A stretch of DNA of 64,000 bases from Robiginitomaculum sp. (GCA_015485155.1 WFUF01000007.1:1-64000), one strand, 5' to 3'; positions 17,088 through 27,242 are shown, numbered from the stretch's first letter. Notes: a model not told the origin generated them from the sequence alone. A program made the numbers and translations.

Positions 17088-19144
17088 GCAGTTCACTGGA
17101 ATTTTCACCGTTGCTGCCACTAACATGGATCGTGATACTGTGCGCCCTTGGTCTGCTTGGTTCCTTGTGGGCAGGTTGGCACCGCCCCTTATGGCTGGTT
17201 TTAAGGATCGGCCTTATTATCGGCCTTGTCCTGTTTGCCTCCGGCATTCAAAAAATCGAAAGTAAAATAGAAACATTAAGCGATATTGCCCTTGTGCTGG
17301 TTGATGACACTCTGAGTATGAATATGGCAAAGCGCGCCGAAATACGCGACAACAAATTATCTCAATTGCGCGAACTGGCCAAAGCTGATCCCGACCTCGA
17401 CTTGCTGGAAGTACCAATTACCGACAGCCCGGATGGCACCCGCCTGTTTGAGGCCATGACTTCGGGGCTTGCACAAATACCTTCGGCAAGGCTGGCCGGA
17501 ATTGTTGCTATTACTGATGGTATTATTCACGATACCGCCCCTGCCATAACAGCCAAAGCTCCTGTGCACAGCCTGATCATTGGTGATCCATCACAAAAGG
17601 ATCGCAGTTTAACCATTATCGAGGCCCCAAAATTTGGAATTGTTGGCGAACAGGTGCAATTCAAAATCCGGGTAGATGAATTTGGCGATGATAAAACCGG
17701 AAGTGCCAAAATTGTATTGCGGCTGGCTGGTGAACCGGAGCTAAGAACCCGGGTACAGACCGGTATTGATGTCAATGTACAAATGCCCTTAAGCCGGCGC
17801 GGATCAAATCTGGTGGAGATACAGGTCGAAGCCGCTGAGCAGGAATTGACATTATTGAACAATAAGGTGGCCGTCGAAGTAACCGGAGTACGCGAGCGCT
17901 TGCGGGTCTTGCTGGTATCGGGGGAGCCTTATCCCGGGGTAAGAGCGTGGCGTAATTTGCTAAAATCAGACCCGGCTGTGGATCTGGTTCATTTTACAAT
18001 TTTACGACCACCTACCAAACGCGACTTAACACCATTAAACGAAATGGCACTCATTGCATTTCCAACCCGCGAGCTATTCGTGGAAAAACTTAAAAGTTTT
18101 GATCTGATCATTTTTGACCGCTATACACGGCGCGGTGTTTTGCCCCTGTTATATCTGCAAAATGTGACCCAATACGTAGAAGAAGGCGGAGCACTAATGG
18201 TGGCAGCAGGCCCACCATTTGCCGGCAATGGATCTCTCGCAAGAACTTTTCTGGCCGGATTATTGCCTGCACGCCCCGATGGAAACATTCACACAGAACC
18301 CTTTAGGGCCAAAGGCACTGATATTGGAGCAAGGCACCCGGTAACTGCACCGCTTTTGGCACAACAGGAAAAATGGGGGCGCTGGGGCCGGGTAATCGGA
18401 GTTACCGGGGTAAGGGGTGAAACCGTCCTGTCTGCAAGTGAAGATAAACCACTATTGATTCTGGATCGTGTGGGGGCGGGCCGGGTGGCTTTGCTGCTTA
18501 GTGATCAGGCATGGCTGTGGTCCAGAGGTTTTGAAGGCGGCGGCCCACAATATGAATTATACCGCCGTCTGGCTCACTGGCTGATGAAAGAGCCGGAATT
18601 GGAAGAAGAATCCTTGCAAGGAGAAATCCGTGATGGGCAATTATACGTTCGCTTGCGCACATTGCAGGACAAACCGCCACCAATAGAGGTGACAGGCACA
18701 CAAGGCAAAACATGGAGCCTTGAAACAAAACAAGTATCCCCAGGATTATACAGTGCCAGCATGAATGTGCCTGAGTCTGAAGGTTTGCTGACACTGAGCG
18801 CCGGTGAATTATTGGCTGTTGCTGCGCAAGGACGGCTGAACCCCCCTGAATTTGCAAGACTGCAACCGGTAAAAAAAGCTTTGGAGCCGTTAAACAAGCA
18901 AACCAGGGGAGGTGCGTTTTTTGTAAAAAACCTGCAATCCGACCTGCAAATCAGACGCACACGGCCACAAGACCGTCAGGCCGGCAGGAACTGGTTTGGC
19001 CTGCAGCAAAACAAGTTTCACATTAAGACTCAAATAAAGAAGCGACCCCTGATTGACCCAAGGATCGCTTTGATATTCTTGTTACTGCTTACAGGAAGCA
19101 TGTGGTGGCGCGAAAGCAAAACCCAGGATCAGGTTCAATCCTGA
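17084..19144 (+). CDS. Large membrane protein of the MoxR operon, VWA/glutamine amidotransferase-like
   Basis: A 686-residue protein with N-terminal helices at about 13-31 and 37-54 and a C-terminal helix near 666-682. After the first pair comes a VWA-like strand, IALVLVDDTLSMN (68-80), where the canonical DxSxS is lost. Around 340-380 the FDLIIFDRYTRRGVLPLLYL region followed by VEEGGALMVAAGP resembles a class I glutamine amidotransferase-like fold without an evident catalytic cysteine. It overlaps the preceding gene by 4 nt and ends inside a terminator hairpin. Function unknown. Confidence 0.82.
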   Translation: MSSSLEFSPLLPLTWIVILCALGLLGSLWAGWHRPLWLVLRIGLIIGLVLFASGIQKIESKIETLSDIALVLVDDTLSMNMAKRAEIRDNKLSQLRELAKADPDLDLLEVPITDSPDGTRLFEAMTSGLAQIPSARLAGIVAITDGIIHDTAPAITAKAPVHSLIIGDPSQKDRSLTIIEAPKFGIVGEQVQFKIRVDEFGDDKTGSAKIVLRLAGEPELRTRVQTGIDVNVQMPLSRRGSNLVEIQVEAAEQELTLLNNKVAVEVTGVRERLRVLLVSGEPYPGVRAWRNLLKSDPAVDLVHFTILRPPTKRDLTPLNEMALIAFPTRELFVEKLKSFDLIIFDRYTRRGVLPLLYLQNVTQYVEEGGALMVAAGPPFAGNGSLARTFLAGLLPARPDGNIHTEPFRAKGTDIGARHPVTAPLLAQQEKWGRWGRVIGVTGVRGETVLSASEDKPLLILDRVGAGRVALLLSDQAWLWSRGFEGGGPQYELYRRLAHWLMKEPELEEESLQGEIRDGQLYVRLRTLQDKPPPIEVTGTQGKTWSLETKQVSPGLYSASMNVPESEGLLTLSAGELLAVAAQGRLNPPEFARLQPVKKALEPLNKQTRGGAFFVKNLQSDLQIRRTRPQDRQAGRNWFGLQQNKFHIKTQIKKRPLIDPRIALIFLLLLTGSMWWRESKTQDQVQS

Positions 19145-19164
19145 CCTTTGGGGTCAGGACTTTT
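19139..19164. terminator. Bidirectional terminator containing both stop codons
   Basis: A perfect 8-bp stem TCCTGACC / GGTCAGGA with a 5-nt loop lies between the convergent MoxR-operon and SapC genes. CTTTTG follows on the plus side. The left arm contains the TGA of the plus-strand gene and the right arm the TGA of the SapC gene, each read as TCC TGA. Confidence 0.7.
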
Positions 19165-19954
19165 GCTCTTCTTGATATTTTTGCATATCCCGCGCCATTT
19201 CCATATTCAGCATGCGCTGCCAATTGGCTTGTGACAAGCGGTGCGCATAAAATGCAGCCAGACCGCCATTATCGCGCAAGGCCATAATTTTATCCTCAGG
19301 CAACTTCATCAGCTTTTCTTCTGAAAGGCCGACATATTCACCCATTTTCTGTTCCACCAGCTTGCCTTCTGTATCTGGTGCCACAACCTGAATTTCTTCT
19401 TTGGCAAAAAGATCAAGTTCATTCATTGCCCGAACAAAATTGGCAGTGCCCATGGCTTCGGCATCATAGGCTTTTACAAATTCAACAGCCTGTGCCGTGG
19501 CTTCGGTCAACTCAGTACCATTAAAAAACGGCGATGTGGCGTTCTCGGTAATCATTGGTGAGGAGCGATCAATACATACCATCAAATTATTTGGATCCTG
19601 ATCATTCTTGGCCGAAGCAAATGGATATCTGCGAACATATGCCGGTATATAAACCCCTTCTGCCATTTTGCCGTCATCCAGAACAAAGCTGTTGGTATCT
19701 TGCTTGATACCCATTACCACTGCCGGAGTTTTTTCTTCACCGGCAAATATAATCGGATAATTTAACGCTGCCAGCACAAATTCCGCTACTGTCACCGGAA
19801 CAATCTGGGTTTCGCGTAAAAATGCAAAGGGCTGCTCGGTAAGCGGTGTAATACCAAGATTACCGTGTTCTTTGACGTTGAGCAATTCAGGTTGCTTATA
19901 GAACAACATATTGCCGGAAATAGATGTGGCGGGAGCGCCTTTTTCTTCTGCCAT
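19154..19954 (-). CDS. SapC family protein
   Basis: A 266-residue soluble protein matching the SapC family, named after a Campylobacter S-layer-associated locus. Features are the opening LFYKQPELLNVKEHGNLGI, the central VPVTVAEFVLAALNYPIIF and IPAYVRRYPFA. The biochemical role in alphaproteobacteria is unknown. The ATG at 19954 sits behind AGGGGA and is preferred over an upstream ATG. It is monocistronic, convergent with the MoxR operon. Confidence 0.85.
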   Translation of the reverse strand: MAEEKGAPATSISGNMLFYKQPELLNVKEHGNLGITPLTEQPFAFLRETQIVPVTVAEFVLAALNYPIIFAGEEKTPAVVMGIKQDTNSFVLDDGKMAEGVYIPAYVRRYPFASAKNDQDPNNLMVCIDRSSPMITENATSPFFNGTELTEATAQAVEFVKAYDAEAMGTANFVRAMNELDLFAKEEIQVVAPDTEGKLVEQKMGEYVGLSEEKLMKLPEDKIMALRDNGGLAAFYAHRLSQANWQRMLNMEMARDMQKYQEEQKS

Positions 19955-20183
19955 TTGGGTCCCCTGAACCTGATAATATGAATTAGAAGCGCGGGTCATA
20001 GCTGAACAATGAGTTAATGCCAACACCCAAGTGCTCTACAATCCGTAATAAGTTCACTTTTTTGGTTCATGGCGTACAAAAATTTTCCCTAAAATTTGAA
20101 GTTCTGGCTTTACGCTAGTTTTAGCCTGCTCTGCTATAAATGGGGCAGAAGGTCGGAAAAAACCGGCCCGCAAGGAGAATGCC

Positions 20184-20651
20184 ATGAAAGAGCATAGTCT
20201 ATTTGTGGATCTTAGGGTGCTGTTGGTACATCCGGATCAAGGTTCCTTTGACTTATTACAAATGGCCCTGGAAGGGTTCCGGTTTGATCGGATCACCCAT
20301 GTTCAGGACATTGAAAGCGCCAAGGATCAACTCTGCTTTAACAGTTTTGATCTGCTAATCCTGTCCGAAGGAGTACCGGCAGCATCCACTTTATCACTAC
20401 TTAAGCACATTGACTGCGGGGATTTGGGAAGTACTGAGGCTCTGGATATTTTATATCTGCACCCAAAGGAAGCCTGCATGAAGGAATTACCAAAACGCCT
20501 GAAAGTGCACTATTTGCAACAAACATCAAGTTCAGGCAAATTGCGTGACGGCCTAAAGGCTATTTTTGCCGCCAATGAACAAAAGCGTGTTAAGCCGGAA
20601 TTTCTGCGTGGAAGGGCGGCTCCCCTGCCTCTTGTCCGGGAAAAAAGATAG
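20184..20651 (+). CDS. Degenerate response-regulator receiver-like protein
   Basis: A 155-residue protein with the alternating strand/helix layout of a CheY-like receiver and no output domain. It starts with LRVLLVHPDQGSF, where one acidic pocket residue (Asp18) remains. The strand that should carry the phosphorylated aspartate reads FDLLILSEGVP, with Ser61 at that position, so it probably cannot be phosphorylated in the usual way. AAGGAG lies 8 nt before the ATG. The C-terminal 30 residues are basic. A role as a protein-interaction or adaptor domain is inference. Confidence 0.65.
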   Translation: MKEHSLFVDLRVLLVHPDQGSFDLLQMALEGFRFDRITHVQDIESAKDQLCFNSFDLLILSEGVPAASTLSLLKHIDCGDLGSTEALDILYLHPKEACMKELPKRLKVHYLQQTSSSGKLRDGLKAIFAANEQKRVKPEFLRGRAAPLPLVREKR

Positions 20652-20675
20652 TATCCATTTGATGCCTTGCCCTGA

Positions 20676-21686
20676 TTATTCGTTACCAAGGCTACGTAAA
20701 AGCGAGCGAACCTGCGCCGCCTCGGCATCGGTGCCGCCGAGGGATAAGGCCTCTTCATAATACTGACGTGCAGTTTCAATTTCACCTGCATCCTGAGCAA
20801 TAGCCCCCAGCCCCACATAGGCAGCAAAGGTTTCCGGATCAAACGTAAGCAAGCGCTCAAATACCTCTCTGGCTTCAGCAGACTTGCCTTCGACCGCAAG
20901 GCAGGAGCCAAATTTTGCCAGATTATCCAATTCCCATGGATCAGCTTTGACGATCCGTTCTGATTCTTCACACTGCCCGGGGGTCAAGGAACCAGCAGCC
21001 CGAAGCGAAGCCTCCCTTATCATTCCTGAACCTACAGGTTTTTTTACCGGAACCCGTTTGATCTTGCGACTGCCATCATGGCCTGACCTTTGATCATCAT
21101 CAGATGAATGTTCGCCTCTTTCTAATGAGCTGTCTGCTGGCGTGTGATCACTACCGTGTTTTGCAGGATTTGCTGCTTTGGTTGTGCTTTTAACCTGTGC
21201 CTGAATAACAGGTTTTGTTTTGGCCTTATTATGTTCCACATGGGATGGATTGTGGGTTTTTACCACGGGTTTTACAAAACCTGTAAAGCTCAATGCGTCT
21301 TTGGGTGGAGCAACATGATTGGGAAAACTTGCCACAACCAGTACGGAGTTTTGATAAACTTTGGCATTGGCGCTAAGTACAGTATCGCTAAGAACCAGAC
21401 GAATACGTAAACCGCCCGGAGCAGGAATGGTCCGCATGGAATGTATAAGCGAAGAATTGGCTGCAGACATGGTCATTGCTTCGGAAGCAACCCCCAAAAT
21501 ATCCACATCCATTCCCTGCTCGTTCATAATCACCTTGACCGCATCGGGTTGCTGATCAAAGGAAAACAATAATTTTGCAGCTTGTCCTTCCGCCGCAAAT
21601 ACTACATCACGCAATTCAGCCCTGACCGCAGCAGGCAAAAACAAAAACAGCAGAAAAAACAAGGATGAAAATAATGATTTGCTCAT
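20676..21686 (-). CDS. Periplasmic TPR protein with AMIN-like N-terminal domain
   Basis: A 336-residue exported protein. The signal peptide (about 1-23, ending AVRA) is followed by a beta-rich part (25-125) reminiscent of an AMIN cell-wall-binding domain, a linker rich in His, Lys, Ser and Asp, and two or three TPR helices (about 235-330, e.g. AREVFERLLTFDPETFAAYV). The ATG at 21686 fits the signal peptide. A CtrA-type site lies 50 bp upstream. An envelope or polar assembly role is possible but only inferred. Confidence 0.7.
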   Translation of the reverse strand: MSKSLFSSLFFLLFLFLPAAVRAELRDVVFAAEGQAAKLLFSFDQQPDAVKVIMNEQGMDVDILGVASEAMTMSAANSSLIHSMRTIPAPGGLRIRLVLSDTVLSANAKVYQNSVLVVASFPNHVAPPKDALSFTGFVKPVVKTHNPSHVEHNKAKTKPVIQAQVKSTTKAANPAKHGSDHTPADSSLERGEHSSDDDQRSGHDGSRKIKRVPVKKPVGSGMIREASLRAAGSLTPGQCEESERIVKADPWELDNLAKFGSCLAVEGKSAEAREVFERLLTFDPETFAAYVGLGAIAQDAGEIETARQYYEEALSLGGTDAEAAQVRSLLRSLGNE

Positions 21687-21736
21687 CAGGCAGAAACCTT
21701 TGATTAATGTGGCATTACCTGTATTCACTGTTAGGA

Positions 21737-21751
21737 TTAATCTTGCGTTAA
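21737..21751. promoter_or_regulatory. Putative CtrA-binding site (TTAA-N7-TTAA)
   Basis: TTAA TCTTGCG TTAA matches the full CtrA consensus known from Caulobacter. It lies between the divergent TPR gene (start 21686) and thiolase gene (start 21811) and could control either. Confidence 0.45.
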
Positions 21752-21810
21752 TCAATTGCGAGACCGATTAAAAAATCTTACAAGCAAGCACCAACCAAAA
21801 GGATCCACCC

Positions 21811-23013
21811 ATGCGCGAAGCTCTTATTGTCTCTACCGCCCGCACTCCCATTGGCAAAGCCTATCGGGGTGCATTTAACGACACCCAGCATCAGGCACTT
21901 GGTGGCCATGCCATCAAACACGCAGTAGCGCGCGCTGGCCTTAATGGCGAGGAGATAGATGACGTAATAATGGGAACTGCCATGCAACAGGGGTCTGCGG
22001 CACAAAACTCTGCCCGGCAGTCGCTTATCCGTGCTGGCCTGCCTAATTCTGTATCCGGAATGAGTGTTGATCGCCAGTGCGCATCAGGCATGATGGCAAT
22101 TGCTGTGGCCGCCAAACAGATTATCTGCGATGGCATGGATATTTGCGTTGGCGGCGGAACCGAGAGCATTTCTCTGGTGCAAAATGACAAGATGAATTTA
22201 TTTCGCGCTGCCGACCCGTGGATTAAAGAGCATAAACCAACACTGTACATGTCCATGCTGGAAACCGCCGAGATTGTGGCAAAGCGCTATAATGTCAGCC
22301 GCGAAGCTCAGGACGAATACGCCCTGCAATCACAGCAACGCACCGCAGCAGCACAGGCTTCTGGGAAATTTGATGATGAAATCGTCCCTTTGCCAACAAT
22401 AATGAAAGTAATGGATCGCGAAACCAGGGAAATATCTGACAGGCAGGTTACTCTGGAAAAAGACGAAGGCAACCGCCCCACTACCACGTTGGACGGTCTG
22501 CAATCGCTAAAACCGGTATTTAAGGGCGGACAACAAATTACAGAGGGCCAGTTCATTACCGCCGGCAATGCCTCACAGCTTTCAGACGGCAGTTCCGCAA
22601 GCGTGCTAATGGAGGCCTCCGAAGCCGCACGACGTAATCTTACGCCCCTTGGAATTTATCGCGGCATGGCTGTGGCTGGAACCGAGCCTGATGAAATGGG
22701 CATTGGGCCGGTATTTGCTGTACCAAAATTACTAAAGGCCAATGGCCTGACGATGGATGATATTGATTTGTGGGAGCTAAACGAGGCATTTGCAGTACAA
22801 GTGATTTATTGCCGCGACAAACTTGGCATTGATAATGAAAAACTGAATGTAAATGGCGGCTCCATATCAATTGGCCACCCTTATGGAATGTCCGGAGCGC
22901 GAATGGTCGGCCACGCCTTGATCGAAGGCAAACGCCGTGGTGCCAAATTTGTGGTTTGCACAATGTGTGTCGGCGGCGGCATGGGGGCCGCTGGCCTGTT
23001 TGAAGTTGCCTGA
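21811..23013 (+). CDS. Acetyl-CoA acyltransferase (thiolase)
   Basis: Thiolase joining or cleaving acyl-CoA with acetyl-CoA, in fatty-acid oxidation or a related pathway. The nucleophilic Cys90 is in DRQCASGM, His356 in GHPYGMSG and Cys386 in [10 protein letters not shown]; all three are present. Its 400 residues are the normal family length. AAAGGA precedes the ATG. No hydratase/dehydrogenase partner is adjacent, so the exact substrate is unclear. A strong terminator follows. Confidence 0.93.
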   Translation: MREALIVSTARTPIGKAYRGAFNDTQHQALGGHAIKHAVARAGLNGEEIDDVIMGTAMQQGSAAQNSARQSLIRAGLPNSVSGMSVDRQCASGMMAIAVAAKQIICDGMDICVGGGTESISLVQNDKMNLFRAADPWIKEHKPTLYMSMLETAEIVAKRYNVSREAQDEYALQSQQRTAAAQASGKFDDEIVPLPTIMKVMDRETREISDRQVTLEKDEGNRPTTTLDGLQSLKPVFKGGQQITEGQFITAGNASQLSDGSSASVLMEASEAARRNLTPLGIYRGMAVAGTEPDEMGIGPVFAVPKLLKANGLTMDDIDLWELNEAFAVQVIYCRDKLGIDNEKLNVNGGSISIGHPYGMSGARMVGHALIEGKRRGAKFVVCTMCVGGGMGAAGLFEVA

Positions 23014-23039
23014 TTTTGAAGGTTGTTGGAAAAAACAAT

Positions 23040-23073
23040 AAAACGCCCGCTTTAACAAGCGGGCGTTTTAATT
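23040..23073 (+). terminator. Strong intrinsic terminator after the thiolase gene
   Basis: A perfect 13-bp stem AAAACGCCCGCTT / AAGCGGGCGTTTT with a TAAC loop is followed by TAATTTTC, 26 nt after the thiolase stop. The flanking A and T tracts suggest it can act in both directions. Confidence 0.9.
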
Positions 23074-23116
23074 TTCTTCAGTTCAAAATGAACGAGAATA
23101 CAATCTCTTATCTCTC

Positions 23117-23327
23117 GCATTTTTGGCCGTAAAACCCGTCCTCAAGTAGCGAAGCGGTAGGACAAACAAAGAGTCCTCAAGTAGCGAAGCGGTAGGACAA
23201 TTAAAGACTCCTCAAGTAGCCGCTAGGCGATAGGACTTAAAAGACCTTCCCACTTTTGCTAAAAATGCAAATCCTTGTTTATCGCATTTTTGGCCGCAAA
23301 ACCGGTACCCACTTTTGCTAAAAATGC
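23117..23327. repeat. A/B repeat block with three B modules in one A loop
   Basis: One A hairpin (23117-23268) is expanded by three tandem B modules in its loop: 23138-23163, 23173-23198 and a decayed 23208-23236. The first two have identical 26-nt sequence with arms GTCCT/AGGAC. A plain A hairpin follows (23284-23327) and abuts the TAG stop of petC. Confidence 0.9.
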
Positions 23328-23328
23328 T

Positions 23329-24126
23329 CTAATGCTTAACATCCCGCCATACAGCCCGGTATGAGCCATAAAGCAGCAAGGCAAGCAGGAACAGATAGAT
23401 AAGAACTACCCAGCCAGTGCGCTTGCGCTGTTCCATTTTTGGATCAGCAGCCCAGGTCAGGAACTCCACAACGTCTTTTGCCATTTGATCAACGCTTGCC
23501 TCTGTGCCATCAGTATATTCCACCCGGCCTTCGGTCAAAGGAGCGCCCATGGCAATCTGGTTACCACCGGAAAAATACGGGTTATAGCTCATGCCAGGGG
23601 ATAATTTCATACCCTCTGGCGGATCCTCATAACCAGTAAGCAGTGAATATAGATAGTTTGAACCATCAGCACGGGCTCTGGTTATCAGCGACAAGTCCGG
23701 AGGAAACGCACCCATATTAGAGGCCTTGGCCGCCATTTCATTGGCATATGGGTTTGGTATCTTGTCTGCGGTTATTCCAGGGCGCTCAAACATATCGCCA
23801 CTTTCATCTGGCCCATCAATGATTGTGAACATCTTGGCAATTGCCTTGATAACAGGATTATCATTGGGGTTTGGGTATTCAGGGTCATAAAACGGAGCCC
23901 CTTTATCTCCCAGATTATAAAAGGCCACATATTTTAAGGAGTGACAGGCGGCGCAAACCTCCTGATAAACCTGAAATCCACGCTGAGCCGCAGCCTTGTC
24001 ATAGGTTCCAAACATGCCCTCAAAATGCCAGTCTTGGGTTTTGTTTTTGGCACCAGCACCAGCGGCAAATACGGCGCCGGCAGAAAAACTTGCAATAATC
24101 GCCAGGCTTACAATTCGCTTTAACAT
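23329..24126 (-). CDS. petC: Cytochrome c1 of the bc1 complex
   Basis: Haem-binding subunit that passes electrons from the Rieske protein to cytochrome c in the periplasm. Signal peptide 1-21, haem motif CAACH at 58-62, the Met ligand in the LSPGMSYNPYF region near 190, and a C-terminal anchor helix at about 240-258 are visible. The 265-residue gene is separate from cytochrome b, unlike the fused fbcH of Bradyrhizobium. It starts 2 nt after petB. Its stop is joined directly to the A/B repeat block. Confidence 0.96.
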   Translation of the reverse strand: MLKRIVSLAIIASFSAGAVFAAGAGAKNKTQDWHFEGMFGTYDKAAAQRGFQVYQEVCAACHSLKYVAFYNLGDKGAPFYDPEYPNPNDNPVIKAIAKMFTIIDGPDESGDMFERPGITADKIPNPYANEMAAKASNMGAFPPDLSLITRARADGSNYLYSLLTGYEDPPEGMKLSPGMSYNPYFSGGNQIAMGAPLTEGRVEYTDGTEASVDQMAKDVVEFLTWAADPKMEQRKRTGWVVLIYLFLLALLLYGSYRAVWRDVKH

Positions 24127-24127
24127 A

Positions 24128-25414
24128 TCAATTGTCTCCCTTGTCGGTGCCTAAAACTGAGGCTTCAATACTGGCCGGTCTTGGTTTTGGCTTTTCCACC
24201 AGACCCAGGATTGGCAGGATCACAAGGAAAAAGGCAAAATAATATATTGTCAAAATCCTCGACATCCAGACAAAGGTCAGTCCGACTTCATGTCCATCGG
24301 CATCAACACCGGTAACAAATACCAGATCTGATGGCAATTTAGCCCCGGCCCAGCCCAGCCCCAGACAGACCAGAACGAACAAGAAGAAAAATTGCTTTGC
24401 CAATGGGCGATAACGCATTGAGCGCACCTTGGATGTATCCAGCCATGGCAGGGCAAACAACACCCCTATGGAGGCGAACATCGCAACCACACCCATTAAC
24501 TTGTCCGGAACCGCCCGCAGGATTGCATAAAACGGAAGATAATACCATTCAGGAACAATATGCGCTGGCGTGGAATATGGATTGGCCGGTATGAAATTGT
24601 CCGGGTGGCCCATGCTGTCCGGCTTAAAGAACAAAAAGTACGAAAAGATCATCAAAAAGACGACAATCGCAAATGCATCCTTCACCGTGTAATAGGGGTG
24701 AAAGTTCAAGGTATCAGCTTTGGTTTTTATGGAAATGCCTGTGGGATTGTTATTGCTTGGAATATGCAATGCCCAAATATGCAAGATCACCATGCCTACA
24801 ATCAGGAACGGCAATAGATAATGCAAGGAGAAAAACCGGTTTAAGGTCGGCCCGTCAACCGCAAAACCACCCCATAACCACTGGGTTACAGCAGTTCCTG
24901 CAGCTTCTGGAGGAATTGCACTGAACAAGTTGGTAATAACAATTGCGCCCCAGATCGACATTTGACCCCATGGCAGAACATAACCCATAAATCCGGTGGC
25001 CATCATCAACAGATAAATCACCATGCCAACAATCCAGATCATTTCTCTGGGATTTTTGGCTGAGCCATAATAAATCCCGCGGAACATATGGATATAAACG
25101 GCCAAAAACATCATTGATGCACCAACCGCGTGCATGGGCTGTAACATCCAGCCCCAATTGATATTGCGGTTAATATGCTGAACTGAGTCAAATGCCATGT
25201 CAGGATGCGGAACATAATGCATGGCCAGAATAATGCCTGTGATCAGTTGGCTAACCAGCATTACCGCCAGAATTGCACCAAATGTCCACCAGTAATTCAA
25301 ATTTCGCGGACTGGGAAAGATCATGGTGTCAACGCCCAGCCTAATAATCGGCAGTCGCGCATCAAGCCATTTCTCTATGCCGGTTTTTGGATTATAATTT
25401 GATTGGCCGCTCAT
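24128..25414 (-). CDS. petB: Cytochrome b of the bc1 complex
   Basis: Di-haem membrane subunit forming the quinol oxidation and reduction sites. It has eight membrane helices, the haem-ligating histidine pairs in the [14 protein letters not shown] and [15 protein letters not shown] helices, and the Qo motif PEWY in [13 protein letters not shown]. Its 428 residues are typical of proteobacteria. The ATG overlaps the petA stop by 4 nt. Confidence 0.97.
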   Translation of the reverse strand: MSGQSNYNPKTGIEKWLDARLPIIRLGVDTMIFPSPRNLNYWWTFGAILAVMLVSQLITGIILAMHYVPHPDMAFDSVQHINRNINWGWMLQPMHAVGASMMFLAVYIHMFRGIYYGSAKNPREMIWIVGMVIYLLMMATGFMGYVLPWGQMSIWGAIVITNLFSAIPPEAAGTAVTQWLWGGFAVDGPTLNRFFSLHYLLPFLIVGMVILHIWALHIPSNNNPTGISIKTKADTLNFHPYYTVKDAFAIVVFLMIFSYFLFFKPDSMGHPDNFIPANPYSTPAHIVPEWYYLPFYAILRAVPDKLMGVVAMFASIGVLFALPWLDTSKVRSMRYRPLAKQFFFLFVLVCLGLGWAGAKLPSDLVFVTGVDADGHEVGLTFVWMSRILTIYYFAFFLVILPILGLVEKPKPRPASIEASVLGTDKGDN

Positions 25415-25998
25415 ACCGAAGCCTCCTTACCGATTTGAATTACCGTATCGCTCATATACCAATAAGGCGGAACCTCCAGGTTGGTTGGCGCCGGGCCTTT
25501 TCTAATGCGGCCTGAATTATCATAATGAGAGCCATGACAGGGGCAGAACCAGCCGCCATATTCACCGCCCTTGGTATCTTTGGGATCAAACAGCGGCACA
25601 CAGCCCAAATGCGTACATATGCCAATTGCCACCAGATATTGTGGTTTTAACTTGCCATCCGGGCCGGGAACCAGCCTTTCGCTGTCAGTTTGCTTGTCTT
25701 TTAGAACATTGACATCCAAAGATCGCGCCTCTTCAATCTCGGCCGCAGTGCGATAGCGAATAAATACCGGCTTGCCGCGCCATTTTGCAACCACTTGCGC
25801 GCCCTCTTCCAGTGAAGAAACGTCAAATTCTATTGTTGCCAGAGATAATGTGTCAGCAGACGGGTTCATTTGGTCAATCAGCGGCCAGGCCAAAAAACCT
25901 GCGCCGGCAACCACAGCAGTTCCCGAAGCTATATGAATAAAATCCCGGCGGGTTGGTTCGTCAGATTCAACAGGTGTGCTCACGTCAAATACCCTCAT
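25411..25998 (-). CDS. petA: Rieske iron-sulfur subunit of the bc1 complex
   Basis: The 2Fe-2S subunit that takes electrons from quinol at the Qo site. A Tat-type start ([20 protein letters not shown]) provides the membrane anchor. Cluster ligands are C128, H130 in CTHLGC and C152, H155 in CPCHGSHYD, with disulfide cysteines C133 and C154. It is the first gene of petABC. A paralogue is encoded near 48.6 kb. Confidence 0.96.
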   Translation of the reverse strand: MRVFDVSTPVESDEPTRRDFIHIASGTAVVAGAGFLAWPLIDQMNPSADTLSLATIEFDVSSLEEGAQVVAKWRGKPVFIRYRTAAEIEEARSLDVNVLKDKQTDSERLVPGPDGKLKPQYLVAIGICTHLGCVPLFDPKDTKGGEYGGWFCPCHGSHYDNSGRIRKGPAPTNLEVPPYWYMSDTVIQIGKEASV

Positions 25999-26342
25999 TT
26001 CGCCATGAGATTAAGTTAACCAGCGATTGGACATGGCATCCCACACCGCTTTTCCAAGACAGGATATCCAAAATACAACAGCACTAAGATCAACCCTTAT
26101 GCTGAAAATGATGTAAACCCCTGATCTTGCCTCCGTAGAAGGGGATAAATTGCTATGCCGCATTATTCAACCAAAAATCGAAGAAATCTGTGTTTTTTCC
26201 TATAGAAGTTTTTTCTGGTAGTTATTGTACGGGTTTTAGCCGCAATTAAAGCCCGTCAAAGATGCCTGTTAAAGCAATTTGCCGCTCGACCTTGCCTTAA
26301 ATCGCGATTATCACAGTCAAAATCTCATTCGGATACAAGCAA
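25999..26342. other. Intergenic region between divergent petA and hemF
   Basis: This 344-bp divergent gap should hold the promoters of petABC and hemF. I see no gene, no RNA structure and no palindrome I can name. An ATCAA half-site near 26091 is not paired into an FNR box. Confidence 0.5.
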
Positions 26343-27209
26343 ATGACCGACCAAGACCAGAAAAAACGACAAACCTCCGCATGGTTCAGCAAATTACAGG
26401 GCCGTATCTGCCATGCATTTGAGCAATTAGAATCAGAAGCACCTGCCAGCCTGTATGGCGGCGAAGCAGGCCAGTTCGAAAAAACTCCATGGCAGCGTGG
26501 CCCTGAACAAGGAGGCGGAGTAGCAGCCTTGATGCGAGGGCGCCTGTTTGAGAAAGTCGGGGTGCATGTATCTGAGGTTTATGGCGAGTTTTCCGAAGAG
26601 TTTCGCACACAAATCCCCGGAGCTGGAACTGATCCACGATTTTGGGCTGCTGGCATTTCACTGATTGCCCACATGAGAAACCCAAAGGTTCCAGCCGTGC
26701 ACATGAACACCAGATATATTGTCACTACCCAGGACTGGTTTGGTGGTGGCGGCGACCTTACGCCCATGCTGGCAGAACAACGATCGGATGATGCGCCGGA
26801 TACCATTCGCTTTCATGCCAGTATGAAAGCTGCCTGCGATGCTCATGACCCTGACTATTATCCAAAATTCCGAGATTGGTGTGATCGTTATTTTTATCTG
26901 CCCCATCGCGAGGAACCAAGAGGCACTGGCGGAATTTTCTATGATCGTCTGAATTCTGGAAATTTTGCCAGTGACTTTGCCTTTACCAAAGACGTGGGCA
27001 AAGCATTTTTAGATGTTTATCCGGCAATTGTACGCACCCGCATGGGCGAAAGCTGGTCAAGCGATGAACGTGAACAACAATTGATCCAAAGGGGCCGGTA
27101 TGTAGAGTTTAATCTGCTCTATGATAAGGGAACCACCTTTGGCCTGAAAACCGGCGGCAATGTGAAAACTATCTTGTCCTCCATGCCTCCTATTGTGAAA
27201 TGGCCGTGA
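26343..27209 (+). CDS. hemF: Oxygen-dependent coproporphyrinogen III oxidase
   Basis: Converts coproporphyrinogen III to protoporphyrinogen IX in haem synthesis using oxygen. The conserved [28 protein letters not shown] and the C-terminal [18 protein letters not shown] signature are present. The length of 288 residues fits. It is divergent from petABC, whose products need haem. Monocistronic. Confidence 0.95.
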   Translation: MTDQDQKKRQTSAWFSKLQGRICHAFEQLESEAPASLYGGEAGQFEKTPWQRGPEQGGGVAALMRGRLFEKVGVHVSEVYGEFSEEFRTQIPGAGTDPRFWAAGISLIAHMRNPKVPAVHMNTRYIVTTQDWFGGGGDLTPMLAEQRSDDAPDTIRFHASMKAACDAHDPDYYPKFRDWCDRYFYLPHREEPRGTGGIFYDRLNSGNFASDFAFTKDVGKAFLDVYPAIVRTRMGESWSSDEREQQLIQRGRYVEFNLLYDKGTTFGLKTGGNVKTILSSMPPIVKWP

Positions 27210-27242
27210 ATCCAGCCCGTTAAACACCACCGTTAACCATAC

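Noticed and set aside
26080-26100. FNR/Anr box in front of petABC or hemF
   Set aside because: Only one ATCAA half-site is present; the partner TTGAT at 4-nt spacing is missing.
27220-27240. CtrA site just upstream of the flgK promoter
   Set aside because: The two TTAA motifs are 9 nt apart, not 7.
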